Positions 36,194-43,945 of a stretch of DNA of 64,000 nt are shown here, one piece after another. Under the pieces are notes generated by a model. That model was given only the letters and a program-made list of their open reading frames with translations, ran no database searches and was not told the DNA's origin. Source of the DNA: Litoribacter populi (GTDB lineage Bacteria > Bacteroidota > Bacteroidia > Cytophagales > Cyclobacteriaceae); contig NZ_VMKN01000001.1 of NCBI RefSeq assembly GCF_007483685.1, forward strand, positions 310,001 to 374,000, given 5' to 3'. The position numbers were made by a program, and so were the translations under genes. Each line of letters begins with the position of its first letter. Positions within the stretch are counted from its first letter, which is position 1.

Positions 36194-37222
36194 TTATTTC
36201 CACCCCACACGGTCAAAGATCATGACCGCATCCTTATTTTTAGCCCCCAATCGAGCTAGATTAATTTCGTCAGCTTTGAAATCCCCCCAAGACTTGAGCA
36301 AGTCGGAATGTTCCACATTGAGGTTCACCGGATATTCAAAGTTGATGTTGGCCAAAATACTTTGAGCTTCTGCTTCAGATAGGAATTCTAATAGTTTAAT
36401 GGCATTTTCTCTATGTGGAGCATGCTTTGTCACTCCAGCTCCTGAAATGTTTACATGAGTGCCACGATCCTCTTGATTGGGGAAAAAGATGCCCACTTGC
36501 TCAGCGGCTTTTCTTTCCTCCGCGTTGGAGTCATTGAGCATGATGCCGATATAGTAGGTATTGACTATTGCCACGTCACCTTCGCCGGCAGCTACTGCCT
36601 TTACCTGGTCTCTATCATTACCTTTTGGAGATCTAGGCATATTGCCAAGCACCGCTTTGGCCCATTCAGTGGCATTTTCCTCGCCATTAGCCAATAGAAG
36701 GGAGGCTAAAAGAGATTGGTTGTAAATATTTTCGGATGATCTGGTCAAAACCCTGCCATTCCATTTTGGATCGGCTAAATCCTCATAAGTAGTCAACTCA
36801 CCTGGGTTTACTCGCTCTTTGCTATAAGCTAAAATTCTAGCTCTATATGTTAGTCCAAACCATTTTCCCGAAGGGCTTCTATATTTCTCTGGAATATTCT
36901 TTTCCAAAACGTCAGAGGAGATTTGCTGCAATAGATCTTTGTCTTCAGCTCGGAAAAGCCTTCCTGCATCTACGGTAATTAATACATCAGCTGGTGAGCC
37001 AGCCCCTTCAAGTTCTAGTTTCTGAATAAGTTCATCGGCACTTGCGCTTACAACATTTACTTTTATCCCGGTTTGTTCGGAGAATTTATCAAAAAGTTGC
37101 TGGTCTGCTTCATAATGTCGGTGGGTATATACGTTTACAATATTTTCGTCATTCGATTGGCAAGAGAAAAGAAACATCCCTAATCCTGCGCCAAGCACAA
37201 TTTTTTTGAGAGTTTTAAGCAT
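36194..37222 (-). CDS. fbpA: Iron-binding lipoprotein of the ABC transporter
   Basis: A 342-residue solute-binding protein similar to FutA/FbpA. The signal ends in FLFSCQ, so it is a lipoprotein. The mature start NVYTHRHYEADQQLFDKF and the C-terminal NTYYIGIML carry the tyrosines that usually bind ferric iron. It heads the operon and is divergent from oxyR. Confidence 0.9.
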   Translation of the reverse strand: MLKTLKKIVLGAGLGMFLFSCQSNDENIVNVYTHRHYEADQQLFDKFSEQTGIKVNVVSASADELIQKLELEGAGSPADVLITVDAGRLFRAEDKDLLQQISSDVLEKNIPEKYRSPSGKWFGLTYRARILAYSKERVNPGELTTYEDLADPKWNGRVLTRSSENIYNQSLLASLLLANGEENATEWAKAVLGNMPRSPKGNDRDQVKAVAAGEGDVAIVNTYYIGIMLNDSNAEERKAAEQVGIFFPNQEDRGTHVNISGAGVTKHAPHRENAIKLLEFLSEAEAQSILANINFEYPVNLNVEHSDLLKSWGDFKADEINLARLGAKNKDAVMIFDRVGWK

Positions 37223-37263
37223 AGTCTTATTTAATTTGAGGCGAAATTAATCATTATTTAAAT

Positions 37264-37271
37264 CAAATCTA
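37264..37271 (-). promoter_or_regulatory. -7 promoter element of the iron-transport operon
   Basis: TAGATTTG on the minus strand lies about 40 bases before the fbpA ATG and fits TAnnTTTG; the -33 element is weak. The divergent oxyR start is about 55 bases away, so the two promoters share the region. Confidence 0.45.
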
Positions 37272-37326
37272 AATAAAAGGAAAAAACATTTTTATATTTA
37301 CGCCTCGTAAAAAATTGACCCTTAAA

Positions 37327-38262
37327 ATGACTATACAGCAGCTAGAATACATACTTGCCGTAGATAAGCATCGCCATTTTGGTCATGCTGCCGAGGCCTG
37401 TTTTGTTACCCAGCCTACATTAAGTGCCCAGATCAGCAAATTGGAGAAAGAATTAGAAATCATAATTTTTGACCGTTCCAAGATGCCCGTGATACCTACA
37501 GAGGTAGGTGCCCAGATACTTGCCCAAGCAAAAAAAGTAGTGTCTGAAAGTAAAGGGATCTATGAAATGGTGGCCTCTCTGAAGGGCGACATTAGCGGGG
37601 TGATTAAACTTGGGATAATTCCTACACTTGCTCCATACCTTTTGCCCCTATTTGTGCGGAGGTTTCTTGAAAAATATCCCAACGTTCAACTTGATGTTGA
37701 AGAAATGGTTACGGAAGAGGTGGTCAAGAGATTACGCAATGACGAGCTGGACTTGGGGATTGTGGTAACACCACTCAGCGAGCAAGGTATTTTGGAAAAG
37801 CCCATGTTTTATGAAAACTTCTATGCCTTCCTTTCCCAGGGACACGCATTATTGGGTAAAAAACAAGTAGAAATTGAGGAGTTACTTGATGAGGAGCTTT
37901 GGGTTCTACAACAGGGACACTGCTTTAGGGACCAGGTTTTGAATATTTGCGACCAAGCGAAATTCCACAGGATGAATTTTCATTATGAAAGTGGTTCCTT
38001 GGAAGGCCTGAAGAATATGGTCAATAGGTATCAAGGTGTGACGCTTTTGCCAGAATTGGCAACTCACGACCTCAATGAGGAAGAAAAATCTAGGTTACGG
38101 ACTTTTTATGGGGCGGAACAGCCGGTACGTGAAGTAAGTATTGTGTTGACTCGTTCCTTTCTTAAGAAAAAGTTAGTTGAGTTGCTTTTTCAAGAAATTA
38201 CAAATGCTATTCCTGAGACAATGACGAGCAAGTTACACGGCAAGGTTGTAAGATTTAAGTAA
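37327..38262 (+). CDS. oxyR: Hydrogen-peroxide-sensing LysR regulator OxyR
   Basis: A 311-residue LysR-family activator. The N-terminal helix-turn-helix (QLEYILAVDKHRHFGHAAEACFVTQPTLS) is followed by the effector domain with GHCFRDQVLNIC. The two cysteines fall at residues 199 and 208, the same numbers as the redox pair of E. coli OxyR, so it should sense peroxide by a disulfide. ATG 37327 is preferred over an in-frame TTG at 37315. Its divergent position to the iron transporter suggests it may regulate iron uptake. Confidence 0.93.
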   Translation: MTIQQLEYILAVDKHRHFGHAAEACFVTQPTLSAQISKLEKELEIIIFDRSKMPVIPTEVGAQILAQAKKVVSESKGIYEMVASLKGDISGVIKLGIIPTLAPYLLPLFVRRFLEKYPNVQLDVEEMVTEEVVKRLRNDELDLGIVVTPLSEQGILEKPMFYENFYAFLSQGHALLGKKQVEIEELLDEELWVLQQGHCFRDQVLNICDQAKFHRMNFHYESGSLEGLKNMVNRYQGVTLLPELATHDLNEEEKSRLRTFYGAEQPVREVSIVLTRSFLKKKLVELLFQEITNAIPETMTSKLHGKVVRFK

Positions 38263-38326
38263 TGGAATTTCCTGATTCCTCAAAAAATAACTTTTTGAAT
38301 GCTTATGCTGTTTAAGAAGAGTTGTA

Positions 38327-38342
38327 AATTAGCACGCTAATT
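38327..38342. promoter_or_regulatory. Inverted repeat before the Omp85-like gene
   Basis: AATTAGC-AC-GCTAATT, a 7-bp inverted repeat ending 7 bases before the ATG of the barrel gene. It could be an operator or a small RNA hairpin at the ribosome-binding region. Confidence 0.35.
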
Positions 38343-38349
38343 CTCTTTG

Positions 38350-39489
38350 ATGAAAATTCGATTTACATTTTTCGTAGTACTACTTACCCTCTTTGCTCAA
38401 GTTCCCAACAGTTTTGGCCAAAGCCTGTTCAAGCGTTACATTAACAGTATCCTCATGGATACTAGCGATATCACACGGCCCCAGTTTTTGGTCTATCCTA
38501 CAATTGCTTATGCTCCTGAGACGAGTTGGGAGATTGGGTTTAGCTCGCTTTACGTCTATTATGCCAATCGTGACACTACTAACCGGCTAAGTGAGGTCAA
38601 TGGGTTCACTTTTGTGACCTTGGAAAACCAATACGGAATTTGGTTTGACCATGCATTGTATACCGACCAGAATAAATGGCTTTTCCTCGGCAGAATTAGG
38701 GTACAGAGTTTCCCGCTTTTTTATCACGGTGTGGGGATGGATACACCTGAGGATTATACCGCACGGGTGGATGCTAATCAGATAATCATCAAGGAAAGAG
38801 CATTACGAAAGGTTGGCAAAAACCTTTTCATTGGACCTGAACTGGATTTTCAGCGGACTTCTTCCGTCAACTTTGTTCCTAGATCAGGTGATTCATTTGA
38901 CGAATTGCCACTCGGCTATGAGGGAAGTAACAACTTAGGGTTGGGTTTGGGATTGGTATATGACTCAAGGCACAATGTGTTGAATGTGCGGGATGCCTTC
39001 TTTTCAGAACTTGCCTTACTGCGTTTTGATGGGGCTTGGGGGAGTACTTTCGATTTCACTAGTCTTATTTCTGACACCAGGATTTACCGTCCAATGGGAA
39101 AAAACAATGTTTTGGCGGCGCAACTGCTGGGACAGTTTAATTTTGGACAGGTTCCTTTCAATCAATTGGCCTTGCTAGGGGGAGAAAGTATCATGCGTGG
39201 ATACTATTATGGTCGATTCCGCGACAATAACCAATTGGCCACTCAGGTGGAATATAGGTTTTTGCCTTTGCCTCTAGGTTTCACGGACAGAATTGGGGCA
39301 GCGGTATTTGCTGGGGCTGGTACAGTTTTTCCAGAATTTGACATTAGTTCCCTCAAAAAAGTGGTTTTCTCCGCTGGTGGGGGCTTGAGGTTTCTTCTTT
39401 TTCCAAAGAAAGATATATACACCCGGTTGGATGTAGCCTTCACGCAGGAAGGAACCGGGTTTTATATTTTTATCGGCGAGGCGTTTTAA
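38350..39489 (+). CDS. BamA/TamA-type outer-membrane barrel protein
   Basis: A 379-residue exported protein with a signal peptide (ending NSFGQS) and a C-terminal 16-strand-type barrel of the surface-antigen (D15) family. The line LALLGGESIMRGYYYGRFRDNN is the characteristic lid-loop motif VRGF-like region. It lacks POTRA domains, so it is not BamA itself; its cargo is unknown. ATG 38350 is chosen over the adjacent TTG. Confidence 0.8.
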   Translation: MKIRFTFFVVLLTLFAQVPNSFGQSLFKRYINSILMDTSDITRPQFLVYPTIAYAPETSWEIGFSSLYVYYANRDTTNRLSEVNGFTFVTLENQYGIWFDHALYTDQNKWLFLGRIRVQSFPLFYHGVGMDTPEDYTARVDANQIIIKERALRKVGKNLFIGPELDFQRTSSVNFVPRSGDSFDELPLGYEGSNNLGLGLGLVYDSRHNVLNVRDAFFSELALLRFDGAWGSTFDFTSLISDTRIYRPMGKNNVLAAQLLGQFNFGQVPFNQLALLGGESIMRGYYYGRFRDNNQLATQVEYRFLPLPLGFTDRIGAAVFAGAGTVFPEFDISSLKKVVFSAGGGLRFLLFPKKDIYTRLDVAFTQEGTGFYIFIGEAF

Positions 39490-39490
39490 A

Positions 39491-39688
39491 TCATTCTTCT
39501 AGGATTTCCTTGACTCTTCCCACAGTTCCGTCTTCTAGCCGGACTTTGATGCCATGGGGATGGAAGGGGGATTTGGTCAAGATAGCATTGACCACCCCTT
39601 CCGTAAGTTCTCCGGATCTTTGATCCTCTTTTTGAACCACATTGACCAATTGGCCAATGGCGATGTCCTTTCGATTTTGTCCGCTCAT
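39491..39688 (-). CDS. YwbE family protein
   Basis: A 65-residue protein of the YwbE (DUF2196) family: IAIGQLVNVVQKEDQRSGELTEGVV and HPHGIKVRLEDGTVGRV are diagnostic. The fold is a small beta barrel; the role is unknown. It sits one base downstream of the response regulator gene and is probably in its operon. Confidence 0.85.
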   Translation of the reverse strand: MSGQNRKDIAIGQLVNVVQKEDQRSGELTEGVVNAILTKSPFHPHGIKVRLEDGTVGRVKEILEE

Positions 39689-39689
39689 T

Positions 39690-40388
39690 TTATACCTCTC
39701 CGACTACGAGCTTGAACCCTTCCCCATGCAGTGTAATAATCTGAACTTTCGGATCCTCCTTCAATAATTTTCGGATTTTACTTAGGTACACATCCATGCT
39801 ACGGGCATTGAAATAACTATCGTCACCCCAGATCTGCTTTAAGGCATGGCTTCTGCTCACGTTGTTGTTGACTTCAGCAGCAAGTAAGCGCAGAAGTTCG
39901 TTTTCTTTACTAGTGAGTTTATTTTTGCCTTTTGGGCTTTCGAGAATTTGCTGATCATAGTGCAGCGTGAAATCTCCGAACTTGTAGCTTTTCAGACTAC
40001 CGGCATTTCCGCTACCTCTCATGGTCCTTTTTAAGATGGCTGAAATTCTCAAAAGAAGTTCTTCCATGCTGAAAGGCTTAGTAATGTAATCGTCAGCGCC
40101 TACTTTCAAGCCTTCGATTACATCATCCTTTAGGTTTTTGGCAGTTAGGTATATAATTGGGATGTTTTCCTCTACTTTTTTGATTTCTTTTCCCAAAGTG
40201 AAGCCGTCCTTTTTGGGCATCATTACATCAAGTATACAGAGGCTGAATTTGTCTTTTTTAAACTTATTCCAGCCTTCTTCACCGTCTTTGCAGAGGGTAG
40301 TGCCATACCCTTTCATGGTGAGATATTCCTGCAAAATGTCCCCTAGGTTGGGATCGTCTTCTACAACTAAAAGTTTTGCTTTGCTCAT
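39690..40388 (-). CDS. OmpR-family response regulator
   Basis: A 232-residue two-component regulator with a receiver domain (acidic pocket VEDD near residue 10, phosphoacceptor Asp54 in ILDVMMP, conserved Lys in YLTAKN) and a C-terminal winged helix (KLTSKENELLRLLA). Similar to RprY. Its ATG overlaps the stop of the kinase gene by 4 bases (ATGA), so they form an operon. Confidence 0.92.
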   Translation of the reverse strand: MSKAKLLVVEDDPNLGDILQEYLTMKGYGTTLCKDGEEGWNKFKKDKFSLCILDVMMPKKDGFTLGKEIKKVEENIPIIYLTAKNLKDDVIEGLKVGADDYITKPFSMEELLLRISAILKRTMRGSGNAGSLKSYKFGDFTLHYDQQILESPKGKNKLTSKENELLRLLAAEVNNNVSRSHALKQIWGDDSYFNARSMDVYLSKIRKLLKEDPKVQIITLHGEGFKLVVGEV

Positions 40389-42106
40389 TTCTTTTTGGGT
40401 AAATATATGGTGAAAATACTTCCTTTATCCGGTTCGCTTTCTACGTAAACCTCTCCTCTATGCGCCTCAACCATAGTTTTGACATATGCCAGACCAAGAC
40501 CGAAGCCTTTTACATCATGGACATTGCCGGTGGGCACGCGGTAGAATTTTTCGAAAATCTTCCTTTGCGCCTCTTTGTTCATACCTATGCCTTTATCTTC
40601 AATCCTGACCACTACTTTTTGGTTTTCCTCATAAGCCAAAAGGGTAATGTCGGGGCTCTCTTTTGAGTATTTGTTTGCATTGTCCAAAAGATTATTGATA
40701 ATATTGGCCAAATGAAAAGGGTCCCCCTGCACATATGGATCTTTCAAGTCAATTTGGGACCTTATCACTCCATCCCTATTTTCAACCTGTAAGCCGATAT
40801 GTTGTTTGGCTTTCTCCAAAATTTCCGCAAGATTGACTTTTTCAAACTTGAGTTTGAAATCCTTTTTGTCCAAAGCTGCCGCTTGCAATACCTTTTCTAC
40901 GTGTACCCCTAATCTTTTGTTTTCCTCCCGAATAATCCCCAGGTAGCGCTTGCGGAAATTTTCGGCATTCAACAATTCCGGATCCTGCAATGCCTCTACG
41001 GCCAGGCTCACTGTGGCAATGGGGGTTTTGAACTCATGGGTCATGTTGTTAATGAAGTCATTTTTGGTCTCTGAAAGCTTCTTTTGACGGATAATCACAC
41101 GGATAGCATAAACGAAACAGCCGATAATTATCACCAAAAAAGCCAAAGAACTCATCAATGGCATCCACACCTGCTTGAGTAAAAACTTTTGCTTTTCGGG
41201 GAAATGGATCAATAAATAATTGTCTCTCCCGACAATATCGCTTGGGAAAAGGCGAGCCTTGATTCCTCCATACAGCATTTCCTCTTTAAGATTGGGATCA
41301 CTTAACCCGATGATTGAGTCGGAATCGTCCAGCACCGCAAGTTTAAAGGTTTGATTGATTCCGCGCTGGGCAAGTTGGGAAGAAATAGTGTGCTTGACCT
41401 CCTGAGGGTCAATACGGTCCATAATTCTTTTCTGGCCTTCCATCATTTCGTTCCAGACTTTTTCCATGACCTCAATTTTGAGGTTGGCCTGAACGATTCG
41501 ATCTGCGGCATCTTTTGGAAGCCTAAATTCCTCTATGATCTCATTTTGAGTGATTTCTGGTCTGGTGGCCCTTCTCCGACGGTTGTTTCTTGATTGGTCC
41601 TGCAGGTACTGGTACTCCCTTTCTTTCTCATTGAGCAAAATTTCCAGTTCATCAGGAGTGAGGTGTTGTTTGGCAATAGATGGTGGCATGTAGGTAAAAA
41701 AGCTCTCCACATCCACAATGAGTTCAAGATCCCCGCCATAAGTTTGAATCAACTTTTCAAAGGATGAGGATATTTCGGGCATGGTGGTGGTAAAAATGCT
41801 ATCGACCATCGAAGGACGCTTTCGGCTGACCTGCCGCCTTCTTACCGTAAATTCAATTGGCTCAATCCGTTGGAAAAATGATTCCTGCATAGCTGTGTCC
41901 TGGATAAGATTGCTGAGAAACATGTCTTTAGCCTCGTTTTTCTCCAGTTTGTCCACTGTGGAGGCAAGGGATTGATAGACATTTTGCTCAAACCTTTCCT
42001 GGTTAATCTTCAGTGCGTCGTTGACCCAGTAGTACTGGAATGCCACCAGGCCAATAGTGGCCATGGACATAAGGACGATCACTATGTTCATTTTGGTTTT
42101 GGACAT
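40385..42106 (-). CDS. Membrane sensor histidine kinase
   Basis: A 573-residue kinase. Two membrane helices (about residues 6-26 and 305-335) flank a large periplasmic sensor region of unknown ligand. The phosphoacceptor is His357 in MTHEFKTPIATVSLAVEAL, followed by the ATPase domain with N box NNLLDNANKYS, G1 DKGIGM and G2 GFGLGLAYV. Layout is as in RprX. The start lies four bases after a TAnnTTTG element, so the mRNA may be leaderless. Confidence 0.92.
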   Translation of the reverse strand: MSKTKMNIVIVLMSMATIGLVAFQYYWVNDALKINQERFEQNVYQSLASTVDKLEKNEAKDMFLSNLIQDTAMQESFFQRIEPIEFTVRRRQVSRKRPSMVDSIFTTTMPEISSSFEKLIQTYGGDLELIVDVESFFTYMPPSIAKQHLTPDELEILLNEKEREYQYLQDQSRNNRRRRATRPEITQNEIIEEFRLPKDAADRIVQANLKIEVMEKVWNEMMEGQKRIMDRIDPQEVKHTISSQLAQRGINQTFKLAVLDDSDSIIGLSDPNLKEEMLYGGIKARLFPSDIVGRDNYLLIHFPEKQKFLLKQVWMPLMSSLAFLVIIIGCFVYAIRVIIRQKKLSETKNDFINNMTHEFKTPIATVSLAVEALQDPELLNAENFRKRYLGIIREENKRLGVHVEKVLQAAALDKKDFKLKFEKVNLAEILEKAKQHIGLQVENRDGVIRSQIDLKDPYVQGDPFHLANIINNLLDNANKYSKESPDITLLAYEENQKVVVRIEDKGIGMNKEAQRKIFEKFYRVPTGNVHDVKGFGLGLAYVKTMVEAHRGEVYVESEPDKGSIFTIYLPKKK

Positions 42107-42110
42107 ATTA

Positions 42111-42118
42111 CAAATTTA
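42111..42118 (-). promoter_or_regulatory. -7 promoter element of the two-component operon
   Basis: TAAATTTG on the minus strand, separated by four bases from the kinase ATG at 42106. This is the same layout as at gpmI and lptC. Confidence 0.5.
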
Positions 42119-42176
42119 TGGTATAAATCCTCTGGGGGCTATTTGCTTAACAATATTTAACCAAGGTTTTGGGTTG

Positions 42177-42195
42177 AAGACGGAAGACCGGAGAC
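42177..42195. repeat. Second copy of a 19-base intergenic repeat
   Basis: AAGACGGAAGACCGGAGAC is the exact reverse complement of 7173-7191. It lies between the kinase and lysA genes. Confidence 0.7.
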
Positions 42196-42249
42196 TGAGC
42201 AGGCCGCAGAAATCACAAACGATATTTTTTATTCCTGTGGGGCAATCTA

Positions 42250-42257
42250 TATCTTTG
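42250..42257 (+). promoter_or_regulatory. -7 promoter element of lysA
   Basis: TATCTTTG matches TAnnTTTG, 17 bases before the lysA ATG. A T-rich stretch about 20 bases upstream could stand in for the -33 element. Confidence 0.45.
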
Positions 42258-42274
42258 TCGGCAAATAAGGAAAT

Positions 42275-43507
42275 ATGGAAATCAACAATCAGCAATTTGA
42301 AATTCAGGGGATATCCCTTTTGGACCTGACCGAGGAATTTGGTACGCCTTTATATGTCTATGATGGTCAGAAGATCATAGACCAGGTTAACCTGCTCAAA
42401 CAGGCCTTTTCGACCGTCAACTTGAAGATCAAATATGCCACTAAGGCCCTTTCCAACATCAATGTGCTTAAATTGATGAAGAAGTCAGGGACAGGTGTGG
42501 ATGCGGTTTCTATTGAAGAAGTAAAATTATGCCTACACGTAGGTTTTGAGCCTAACGAAATCATGTACACCCCAAATTGTGTGTCTTTTGAAGAAATTCA
42601 AGAGGCTGTTGATCTTGGCGTGATGATTAATATAGATAACATTCCGATGTTGGAGCATTTTGGGACCGAATATGGTAGTAAGGTACCTATCTGTATCCGT
42701 CTCAATCCCCATATTCTGGCGGGTGGTAATGCCAAAATCTCGGTAGGACATATTGATAGCAAATTTGGTATCAGTATCCTGCAATTGAAGCATATTCTCA
42801 AGATTGTGGAGGCGCATAAGTTGAATGTAACAGGCCTGCATGTGCACACGGGTTCGGATATTCTGGATGCCGAAGTGTTTTTGAAAGGTGCAGAAATCCT
42901 ATTTGATGCTGCCCGTGAATTTAAAAACCTGACTTTTCTGGATTTTGGTGGAGGTTTCAAAGTTGCCTATAAGGAAGGAGATATTGCTACGGATATTTTG
43001 GAAGTGGGGGAAAAAGTATCTGCCGCGTTTAAAGATTTCTGTAAGGAATATGGCCGAGAACTGGAAATATGGTTTGAGCCTGGAAAATTCTTGGTCAGCG
43101 AATGTGGTGTTTTGTTGGTGAAAGCTAACGTAATCAAGGCAACTCCAGCTTCTACCTTTATTGGCGTGGACTCTGGATTAAACCATCTGATTCGACCGAT
43201 GATGTATGATGCATATCATGGGGTTGAGAATATTTCCCGATTAGAAGGGCCTGAACGTGTGTATACTATAGTAGGTTATATATGTGAAACAGACACCATC
43301 GCGGCAGACCGGAAACTTAAGGAAGTGAAAGAAGGAGATGTATTGGCCATCAAAAATGCGGGAGCCTATGGATTCAGCATGGCTTCCAATTATAACAGCC
43401 GCCTAAGGCCTGCCGAGATCATGATTTTGAACGGTAAGGCACATTTGATACGAAAAAGGGAAACATTTGAGGATATATTAAGGCATCAGGTATCAATAGA
43501 GCTTTAA
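42275..43507 (+). CDS. lysA: Diaminopimelate decarboxylase
   Basis: A 410-residue PLP enzyme that makes lysine from meso-diaminopimelate. The PLP lysine is in KYATKALSN; further motifs are GLHVHTGSDI, LDFGGGFKV, WFEPGKFLVSECG, and ICETDTIAADRKL for the catalytic cysteine region. The C-terminal ends as usual with GAYGFSMASNYNSRLRPAEI. It is monocistronic. Confidence 0.94.
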   Translation: MEINNQQFEIQGISLLDLTEEFGTPLYVYDGQKIIDQVNLLKQAFSTVNLKIKYATKALSNINVLKLMKKSGTGVDAVSIEEVKLCLHVGFEPNEIMYTPNCVSFEEIQEAVDLGVMINIDNIPMLEHFGTEYGSKVPICIRLNPHILAGGNAKISVGHIDSKFGISILQLKHILKIVEAHKLNVTGLHVHTGSDILDAEVFLKGAEILFDAAREFKNLTFLDFGGGFKVAYKEGDIATDILEVGEKVSAAFKDFCKEYGRELEIWFEPGKFLVSECGVLLVKANVIKATPASTFIGVDSGLNHLIRPMMYDAYHGVENISRLEGPERVYTIVGYICETDTIAADRKLKEVKEGDVLAIKNAGAYGFSMASNYNSRLRPAEIMILNGKAHLIRKRETFEDILRHQVSIEL

Positions 43508-43551
43508 AATGAATTATTCATATTTATAGATTTTATAGAAATTTTAACAAG

Positions 43552-43579
43552 AATTTGCTTTGAGGATATAAAGCAAATT
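43552..43579. other. Hairpin downstream of lysA
   Basis: AATTTGCTTT (43552-43561) and AAAGCAAATT (43570-43579) form a perfect 10-bp stem with an 8-base loop. No T run follows. It may be a weak lysA terminator or part of a small RNA ending at the strong terminator at 43644. Confidence 0.5.
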
Positions 43580-43643
43580 TATACTTTTACAATACAAGTT
43601 GACCACTGCAAATAGCCCTGGTAGTTGTAACTATTTCATGAAG

Positions 43644-43670
43644 CCCCGGAGCCAACTCTCCGGGGTTTTT
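43644..43670 (+). terminator. Strong terminator downstream of lysA
   Basis: CCCCGGAG (43644-43651) pairs with CTCCGGGG (43658-43665), then five T. It lies about 135 bases after the lysA stop, so it may end a short separate transcript. Confidence 0.9.
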
Positions 43671-43945
43671 ATTTTTGTTTCTTGTATCTAATTTTTTGCT
43701 TTTAACACCCTCTGTATTTAAAAGCTGTATCTCACGCTAAAAAATATATTCGCAACATTATTTGGAAGTTATGTAACTTATTTACTTTATTTCTAAGTTA
43801 AATTAGTTAAATCCAAATATCATATTACAGTTTGTGTAATGCAAATAATGATATTTGAAAACACGAAATCCAAATTAAATTAAGTAAAACACCAATTTTC
43901 ATATCTAAAAACCAGTGTATTTTGCTGAAAAATGGGGTTTTGTGA
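43671..43945 (+). promoter_or_regulatory. AT-rich upstream region of the first giant gene
   Basis: This 275-base region has no gene. It contains AAGTTA-TG-TAACTT (43766-43779) and a long inverted repeat at 43814-43857. These are the likely control sites of the 14-kb gene starting at 43946. No clean TAnnTTTG element was found. Confidence 0.5.
43814..43857 (+). promoter_or_regulatory. Inverted-repeat element before the first giant gene
   Basis: CAAATATCAT (43814-43823) pairs with ATGATATTTG (43848-43857), and the inner ATTACA (43824-43829) pairs with TGTAAT (43835-43840), leaving a 7-base bulge. The text TGTAATGCAAAT (43835-43846) ends about 100 bases before the start codon and recurs, with one change, before the second giant gene. 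Confidence 0.55.
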
